Source: Rickettsiales bacterium (GTDB lineage Bacteria > Pseudomonadota > Alphaproteobacteria > Rickettsiales > UBA1997). Taken from it: a DNA stretch of 40,474 bases. Both the position numbers and the translations under genes were made by a program. Position 1 is the first letter of the stretch; every line of letters begins with the position of its first letter. The stretch lies in assembly GCA_031268035.1 (NCBI GenBank), contig JAIRXW010000003.1:1-40474 (forward strand), written 5' to 3'. Below are positions 35,006-40,474 of this stretch, piece after piece. The notes beneath the pieces were generated by a model, which saw only the letters and a program-made list of their open reading frames with translations, searched no databases and had not been told where the DNA came from.

Positions 35006-36424
35006 ATTGGTCATTATTTTACGAAATCAGAGACTATACAAAAATATATATATGAAACCTCGCTAAGATATTTTATAGAGAGAAGTTTTTACCTGGTTAA
35101 TCCGGGAGTTAGATATGTACATAATTGGCACATAGAGGTTCTGGGAAAGGCACTGGAAGAGGTCTATAGAGGCAATATTAAAAGACTAATAATAAATATT
35201 CCTCCACGTTACCTCAAATCATTCTGCGTCAGTGTTTCATTCCCCGCTTGGATTTTGGGCAAAAATCCCAGCAGAAGAATAATAGTTGCAAGTTATTCTG
35301 AAAAATTGGCCATCAGACACTCGCTGGACTGCAGAATTATTATCCAAAGTCTCTGGTTCAGAAATATTTTTCAAAATTGCAAACTAAGCGCCGATCAAAA
35401 CGAAAAACATAGATTTTCCACAACAAAAAATGGCTATAGATTTGCCACTTCCATAGGCGGAACTCTAACCGGAGAAGGCGGAGACATTTTAATAGTGGAT
35501 GACCCCCATAATCCCCAGCAGGTGATGAATAGCAAGTACAGACAAAAGGTATTTGATTGGTATGGAAACACATTCGTTAGTAGATTAAATGATAAGAAAA
35601 ATGGATCAATAGTAATTGTTATGCAGCGTCTGCATGCAAATGATCTGACGGGCTACCTGCTAGATAGAGACTACGGCGACTGGACTCACCTAAGTTTGCC
35701 CATGCAATTTGATAGCGATAGAACCATTGTCCTGGGCGATTTCCGTAAAAAAGTCAACGCCGGTGACTTTCTATTCCCCAAAAGAGAGGCTGGAGATGAA
35801 ATGAAAAAAATGAAGCTGGCTATGGGCAGCTATTTTTTTAATGCCCAATACCAGCAGAAACCAATGGCCAACGACTTCGGTATGATCAGAAGCGAATGGT
35901 TCCGGGAATTTACTGAAAATTATCAGTTCAACGACATATACCTGAGTTTCGACACAGCTATAAAAAGTGGCGCCAATAATGATCCAACAGTTTGCACTGT
36001 GTGGGGAAAATATGAAAATAACTACTATCTGCTGGAGGTCATTAGAAAATGGCTAGAATATCCAGAACTTAAACGCCAATCCATCGATCTTATCAGAAAA
36101 TGGAAGCCTCTTCATGTTCTCATAGAGGACAAGGGTAGCGGCCAAGCCCTTGTGCAGGATCTCAAAAGAGAAACGGGCCACAGCATTATAGCCATCGGGG
36201 TTAAATCCGATAAGATAACAAGATTTGCCAGCATAACGCCTCTATTTGAAAGTGGCAGAATATTTCTAAAAAGTAATGAAGATTGGTTATTTGACTATAA
36301 AAATGAACTGTTAACTTTTCCAAATGGAATCCATGATGATCAGGTTGACTCCACTAGCCAATTCCTGGGTTGGATCATAGGCCACAATGGTGGCCTCCGG
36401 AACATAAGAATGATTCGTCTCTAA
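35006..36424 (+). CDS. Phage/GTA-type terminase large subunit (TerL), orphan, start unresolved
   Basis: The translated frame matches a large terminase throughout. It has NWHIEVLGKALEEVYRG, IINIPPRYLKS (ATPase P-loop region), FPAWILGKNP, SYSEKLA, ATSIGGTLTGEGGDILIVDDP (Walker B region) and VIVMQRLHANDLTG, then the RNase-H-like nuclease with SFDTAIK, IEDKGSGQAL and IHDDQVDS. It thus keeps both the ATPase and the nuclease residues of a DNA-packaging motor. There is no ATG in frame: an in-frame stop lies at 35000-35002, the first frame-compatible codon with any start potential is ATT at 35006, and the first standard start (TTG, 35255) falls after the P-loop. I give the extent of the homologous frame. 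No portal, capsid or small terminase gene lies nearby. It may be a decaying relic, use a rare start, or contain a sequence error upstream. Confidence 0.8.
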   Translation: MGHYFTKSETIQKYIYETSLRYFIERSFYLVNPGVRYVHNWHIEVLGKALEEVYRGNIKRLIINIPPRYLKSFCVSVSFPAWILGKNPSRRIIVASYSEKLAIRHSLDCRIIIQSLWFRNIFQNCKLSADQNEKHRFSTTKNGYRFATSIGGTLTGEGGDILIVDDPHNPQQVMNSKYRQKVFDWYGNTFVSRLNDKKNGSIVIVMQRLHANDLTGYLLDRDYGDWTHLSLPMQFDSDRTIVLGDFRKKVNAGDFLFPKREAGDEMKKMKLAMGSYFFNAQYQQKPMANDFGMIRSEWFREFTENYQFNDIYLSFDTAIKSGANNDPTVCTVWGKYENNYYLLEVIRKWLEYPELKRQSIDLIRKWKPLHVLIEDKGSGQALVQDLKRETGHSIIAIGVKSDKITRFASITPLFESGRIFLKSNEDWLFDYKNELLTFPNGIHDDQVDSTSQFLGWIIGHNGGLRNIRMIRL

Positions 36425-36622
36425 ATAGTTCTGGACTCCGATTAATTTCTCCCCAGCATCCTCTAGAAAAGATGAAAGCCCCGGGGGAGCTGGACACCAG
36501 ACTCGCCATTACCCAAAGGATTTTAGCTGTCTATTGCCTCCAGAAATCTAGATCAACAACTTGCAAAAATAAGCCTCTAGTCTAGCATAGTGAACTGAAA
36601 TCATTTTAATCACAGTGCAGAC

Positions 36623-39142
36623 ATGAAAGAACTAGAAAAGAATTTCAACAGAGGGGAAATTGAAAACAAATGGCAAACATACTGGCGGGAAAAGGGAATA
36701 TTTAATTTTAATTGGGAGGAAAACCAGAGGGAAAACATGTATCTAGTGGATACTCCTCCTCCGGGCGTGTCTGGCACTCTACATATGGGACATGTGTTTG
36801 GCTATTCGCAGATGGATATGGTCGTGAGATTCCAGAGAATGCAGGGAAAAAATGTATATTTCCCCATTGGCTATGATGATAACGGCCTTCCTTCGGAGAG
36901 ATATGTCGAAAAAAAAATAAAAAGAAAAAGCAAACATATGGATCGCAGCGAATTTATAAAAATTTGCAACGAAGAGATTAGAGATGCTGAAAATTCTATG
37001 GAAAATTTGTTCGGAAGAGCAAGTTATTCCTTTGATTTCCGTGAAACTTACAGAACCATTTCAGAAACATCTTCAAAAATTTCCCAGATGTCTTTTCTGG
37101 ATTTGTATGCCAGAGGACTCATCTACCAAAAGGAGGGGCCGATACTCTGGGATATCACCGACCAGACAGCAATCGCCCAGTCGGAGCTAGAGGACCGAGA
37201 CTTTGAAAGTCAAATGAACTACATAGAATTTGGAGTAAAAAATGGAACTAGCATTGTGGTTATGACAACAAGACCAGAACTACTGCCTGCCTGCGTCGCG
37301 CTGATGTGCCATCCGGAGATCCATAGATCTCTAGAGGAAAGAGAAATAGAAACTCCTCTGGGAGTGAGGGTGCCAATCATAGCCGACGAAAAGGTAGATA
37401 GAGAAAAAGGAACGGGTTTTGTTATGTGCTGCACATTCGGAGACCAGACGGATGTTGACTGGTGGGGGAAATACAATCTAAAAACCCGAATAATCATTGA
37501 TGATCACGGATTAATAAATATGAGTAGAGTCAGCGAACTGATAAACCAAAAATACCTCGCTCTAGAGGGACTCAGTGTTGAAGACGGCAGAAAAAAAATC
37601 CTGGAATTATTGGGCGAAGACAATAAAATAACTAGAAATCCGGAAAAAATAACCCATTCGGTTAGAATCAGCGAAAGATCCAAATCTCCTATCGAATTTT
37701 TGGTGAAAAAACAATGGTTCATCAGAACCATGAATTCAAAGGATGTTCTCCATAGGCACACTGACCAGATAGAATGGAAACCAAATTGGATGAAAACAAG
37801 GCTGCATAATTGGATAGAGGGCCTCACCATGGACTGGTGCATATCAAGACAGAGATCATTCGGAATTCCAATCCCTCTATGGTATTCCAAAAGAGATGGG
37901 GAACAGGACAAAATACTGACTCCCAGAATTAGCCAATTGCCCATCGATCCACTGGTGGATATCCCAGATGGCTACGGAAAGGACGAAATATATGGCGAAA
38001 GCGACATAATGGATACCTGGGCAACCTCGGCTCTCACCCCCCAGCTAGCGTCCCGGGGTATCAACGCCGACACAAGCCTGGATCCAGAAAGATACAGTAA
38101 ACTCAGGCCACCCTTTGATCTCAGGGCCCAGGGACACGACATCCTGAGAACCTGGGCGTTCTATACAATTCTAAGGACTAATTATCATGGCGGTCATATT
38201 CCTTGGAAAAACATAATGGTAAATGGCTGGTGCCTGGCGTCCGATGGAACAAAAATGTCCAAATCCCTTGGCAATACCTTAGATCCTATAAAAATATTTG
38301 ATCAATTCGGATCCGACGCTCTAAGGTATTGGACGGCGAAGTCAACTCTGGGCATAGATAATAGTTATCAAGAAAATTTGGTTAGGAATGGCCAAAAACT
38401 AATTATAAAGCTATACAACTGTGCTAAATTTCTAGAAATTCATCTTAAAAATACAGAGGATACTATCGGAGAAATGGGAAACAGTCTAGACAGTTCAAAG
38501 GTATTCGAAACCATGGATCTGTGGCTGCTGGTTGAAATGAACCGCCTAATAGAAAATTATAATAAAACATTCAGTGAATACGAATACAGTAAAGCTTTAG
38601 AATCATTAGAAAATTTCTTCTGGCATCAACTATGTGATAATTATTTGGAAATAGTAAAAATCAGATGTTATGGCCCTAATAGTAATAAATATAAGGAAAA
38701 AGAATTAGCCAAGGCCGAACGGGATAGAATCCTAAGATCTCAGAGATCGGCCCTTGAGACAATCTACCACGTATACAGAGCTCTGCTGAAGATGTTTGCT
38801 CCCTTTGTTCCGGTGATATGCGAAGAAATATACTCTTGTCTTTTCGAGGAAGAGTTTACCCGGACAAAATCTATCCATAGCCGGGGCAACTGCGCAAAAG
38901 CTATCGAAATGGCGCCTGATAAGAATCTAGAAGCCATTGGGCTGGCCATTCTCCAGATTGTTGCAGATGTTAGAAAATACAAATCCGAAAAAGGCATTTC
39001 CCTGAAAGAAACCCTGGAAAAATTAACCATCCACGGCCTGACAGGTCTAGAGTCGGCCAGAGAGGACATAGAGAATGTCTGCAACACTCCCTCTGTCATC
39101 TTCCTAGATGACACCGAATATAGACTCGAGATAGCCCAATAG
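36623..39142 (+). CDS. valS: Valyl-tRNA synthetase (archaeal-genre type)
   Basis: The 839-residue class I synthetase has PPPGVSGTLHMGHVFGYSQMD (HIGH motif) and DGTKMSKSLGNTLDP (KMSKS motif). The editing domain is between, with VVMTTRPELLPACVALMCHP and GTGFVMCCTFGDQTDVDWW, followed by the DWCISRQRSFGIPIPLWY segment. It charges tRNA-Val. The GYDDNGLPSERYVEKK region (DDNGL) and the absence of the long C-terminal coiled coil fit the archaeal-genre ValRS known from Rickettsia and relatives; E. coli ValRS is about 110 residues longer. The ATG at 36623 begins MKELEKNFNRGEIENKWQTYW, the usual N-terminus. The 198 bases before it contain only an unsupported 38-codon frame at 36470. Confidence 0.96.
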   Translation: MKELEKNFNRGEIENKWQTYWREKGIFNFNWEENQRENMYLVDTPPPGVSGTLHMGHVFGYSQMDMVVRFQRMQGKNVYFPIGYDDNGLPSERYVEKKIKRKSKHMDRSEFIKICNEEIRDAENSMENLFGRASYSFDFRETYRTISETSSKISQMSFLDLYARGLIYQKEGPILWDITDQTAIAQSELEDRDFESQMNYIEFGVKNGTSIVVMTTRPELLPACVALMCHPEIHRSLEEREIETPLGVRVPIIADEKVDREKGTGFVMCCTFGDQTDVDWWGKYNLKTRIIIDDHGLINMSRVSELINQKYLALEGLSVEDGRKKILELLGEDNKITRNPEKITHSVRISERSKSPIEFLVKKQWFIRTMNSKDVLHRHTDQIEWKPNWMKTRLHNWIEGLTMDWCISRQRSFGIPIPLWYSKRDGEQDKILTPRISQLPIDPLVDIPDGYGKDEIYGESDIMDTWATSALTPQLASRGINADTSLDPERYSKLRPPFDLRAQGHDILRTWAFYTILRTNYHGGHIPWKNIMVNGWCLASDGTKMSKSLGNTLDPIKIFDQFGSDALRYWTAKSTLGIDNSYQENLVRNGQKLIIKLYNCAKFLEIHLKNTEDTIGEMGNSLDSSKVFETMDLWLLVEMNRLIENYNKTFSEYEYSKALESLENFFWHQLCDNYLEIVKIRCYGPNSNKYKEKELAKAERDRILRSQRSALETIYHVYRALLKMFAPFVPVICEEIYSCLFEEEFTRTKSIHSRGNCAKAIEMAPDKNLEAIGLAILQIVADVRKYKSEKGISLKETLEKLTIHGLTGLESAREDIENVCNTPSVIFLDDTEYRLEIAQ

Positions 39143-39173
39143 ATGTGCCCTACCCCCTAGTTCTGAGTGCGTC

Positions 39174-40241
39174 TCATTTGTCTGTCTTCTTTTCAGATTT
39201 CTCTTTTTCAAGTCTCCTATATTCTTCATAAACTGCATCCGAGTAGTCTATGGAGTTTTTGGTGAAAACATTATAATTTTCGGCTTCAAATTTATGTTCC
39301 ACATTTTTTTTGGCCTGTAATATAATGTCTAGATCTCCCACCATACAATCTGCTACATGGTATTTAACCGTACTCTCTTCGACCTTCTCTTCGATTATCA
39401 AATCTTTTCTACAGTCTTTCCTGAAGCTAAATTTAGAAAAATCATAGTTTTCTCTATCGGGGGCAAAAACCATATCATCAAAAAACCCGTGGTTTTTAGC
39501 CCAAAAATGGAAAATTTGGCGCCTATAGGGAGCGCATATGGACATTTGTCTATAGTATAAAATGGGGATAGGAAATACCATGGCTGTAAAAACCATTGTT
39601 TTAAATAGAAATTTTATGCGGGGCCGAATATTCGGGAAAAATACAAAAAATTGCCCTCTTCTCTGGGAAATAAATTTTTCACAGGCCCCACAGAGCAAAC
39701 GGAAAAAATGCTGAAGCATCAACAGAGGTTTCAGCACTAGGATAATTCCTGTGTAGAGAGTCCAAACTATGTTGGTAAACATAAACCAATTGAACTTCAT
39801 CACAGCAGGGTTGGTGGAATAGTAGGTGATCATTAGCTCCAGAGGCAAAATTTCAAAGATTATGCAGACACTGACCACCATGTTTTGTTTTCTAAAGTAT
39901 AGCAGCATTGCAATTACGTCTAGAGTTAAAAATATAGCAAATATAAAAGAATACCAAATGTATATGGCCAATTCATCTTCTAATTCTAAATCATAGAGCA
40001 AAAAGTCAGTGATATGATTATTCGGTGGAAACACACGCAGATATACTCTATAGTAGGCAATGGAGCAATAGCAAATTATAAAAGTAATCCCGAAGAATAG
40101 CCATAAATTATTCTTTCTGTTCTTTAGTTTGGAGAGGTAAAAACTAAGGAGCGCATTGGCGCTGAAAATCAAAGACCAGATCGACAAAATCAGAGATGGT
40201 TTCGAAAGAATTTTAAAGATTCTACTAAATTTGACTAGCAT
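39174..40241 (-). CDS. Unrecognised multi-pass membrane protein (355 aa)
   Basis: I do not recognise this protein. It has about six hydrophobic segments (near residues 12-35, 45-63, 92-116, 122-140, 150-175 and 208-228), followed by a soluble C-terminal part of roughly 120 residues containing WAKNHGFFDDMVFAP, two Cys (FRKDCRKD, VADCMVGD) and a Lys/Glu-rich end with an EEYRRLEKEKSEKK helix. The start ATG at 40241 opens a short basic lead before the first helix. It is convergent with valS and diverges from the gene starting at 40306. Membrane topology and codon use support a real gene; function is open. Confidence 0.7.
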   Translation of the reverse strand: MLVKFSRIFKILSKPSLILSIWSLIFSANALLSFYLSKLKNRKNNLWLFFGITFIICYCSIAYYRVYLRVFPPNNHITDFLLYDLELEDELAIYIWYSFIFAIFLTLDVIAMLLYFRKQNMVVSVCIIFEILPLELMITYYSTNPAVMKFNWFMFTNIVWTLYTGIILVLKPLLMLQHFFRLLCGACEKFISQRRGQFFVFFPNIRPRIKFLFKTMVFTAMVFPIPILYYRQMSICAPYRRQIFHFWAKNHGFFDDMVFAPDRENYDFSKFSFRKDCRKDLIIEEKVEESTVKYHVADCMVGDLDIILQAKKNVEHKFEAENYNVFTKNSIDYSDAVYEEYRRLEKEKSEKKTDK

Positions 40242-40305
40242 AGTTGGCTCCTATAGAAAACACAGTAAAAAAAAAGTAAATTAGACAATTGGCGAATCAC
40301 TGGCC

Positions 40306-40474
40306 ATGGAACAAAATCATCTTCAGAAAATATTAACTACATTTTCCAAAATTGCCAGCTCCTCCAAACCAGAGAGAATGCTCCGGGGAGCGGCGGATCG
40401 GATCACTGCTGTAGGTGCCACCTCACAGTACATCTACCGCATGCATCCTCCTCCAGAGATCTCTCTTTTTTTAG
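40306..40474 (+). CDS. 5' part of an unrecognised gene, truncated by the window end
   Basis: An ATG at 40306 opens a frame of 56 codons still open at the last base. The translation (MEQNHLQKILTTFSKIASSSKPER, then MLRGAADRITAVG and MHPPPEISLF) has no signal peptide or membrane helix. It diverges from the membrane protein gene, leaving a 64-base region that would hold both promoters. Bases are GC-richer than the surroundings. I cannot assign a family from this fragment, and no clear ribosome binding site is seen. Confidence 0.45.
   Translation, partial: MEQNHLQKILTTFSKIASSSKPERMLRGAADRITAVGATSQYIYRMHPPPEISLFL

Noticed and set aside
36470-36585. 38-codon frame between terL and valS
   Set aside because: A weak AGAAAAG lies upstream, but there is no recognisable motif, and it is too short to support without conservation data.
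1-40474. CRISPR arrays, insertion sequences, integrase or prophage structure
   Set aside because: I saw no regularly spaced repeats, transposase-like proteins, terminal inverted repeats or phage structural genes; the terminase is isolated, so I do not call a prophage.

Overview
The window reads as chromosome of an AT-leaning, gene-dense alphaproteobacterium, most like an obligately host-associated Rickettsiales-type symbiont. This rests on an archaeal-genre valyl-tRNA synthetase, an alphaproteobacterial-type AddB, a VirB2-like type IV secretion pilin, strong use of AGA/AGG and ATA codons with a matching tRNA-Arg(UCU), and frequent GTG/TTG starts with weak Shine-Dalgarno sequences. The lineage is an inference; no rRNA gene is present to anchor it.

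Layout. 1-1.1 kb: sfsA and secG on the minus strand, then about 610 bases with no convincing gene. 1.7-13.6 kb: a small unrecognised protein, a stem-loop, and one giant ORF of 3873 codons encoding an exported, cysteine-rich protein with internal repeats; this is the outstanding object of the window. 13.6-16.0 kb: feoA-feoB ferrous iron uptake operon (minus), converging on the giant gene. 16.2-23.9 kb (plus): tatD, a VirB2-like pilin with its own promoter, addB, an EptA-type phosphoethanolamine transferase and a beta-barrel outer-membrane protein. 23.9 kb: tRNA-Arg(UCU), minus strand, with CCA encoded. 24.2-26.1 kb: a homodimeric-type glycyl-tRNA synthetase followed 11 bases later by a NadM-like adenylyltransferase. 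26.2-28.7 kb (minus): a MurD-family ligase and hemW. 28.9-31.2 kb: EamA transporter, miaA and a DUF2628 protein chained by 4-base overlaps. 31.3-34.9 kb: murF (minus), ychF, and a membrane-anchored protein that looks like a trypsin-fold protease with all three catalytic residues replaced. 35.0-36.4 kb: an orphan phage-type terminase large subunit without a normal start codon. 36.6-40.5 kb: valS, an unrecognised membrane protein (minus), and the 5' part of a gene running off the end.

Together the set is mostly housekeeping (translation, peptidoglycan, DNA repair, iron) mixed with envelope and secretion functions (SecG, VirB2-like pilin, EptA, porin-like protein, giant exoprotein). Murein ligases, EptA and an outer-membrane barrel indicate that a real Gram-negative envelope is kept. 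The giant protein, the standalone pilin, the dead protease and the orphan terminase are the parts ordinary housekeeping does not explain.
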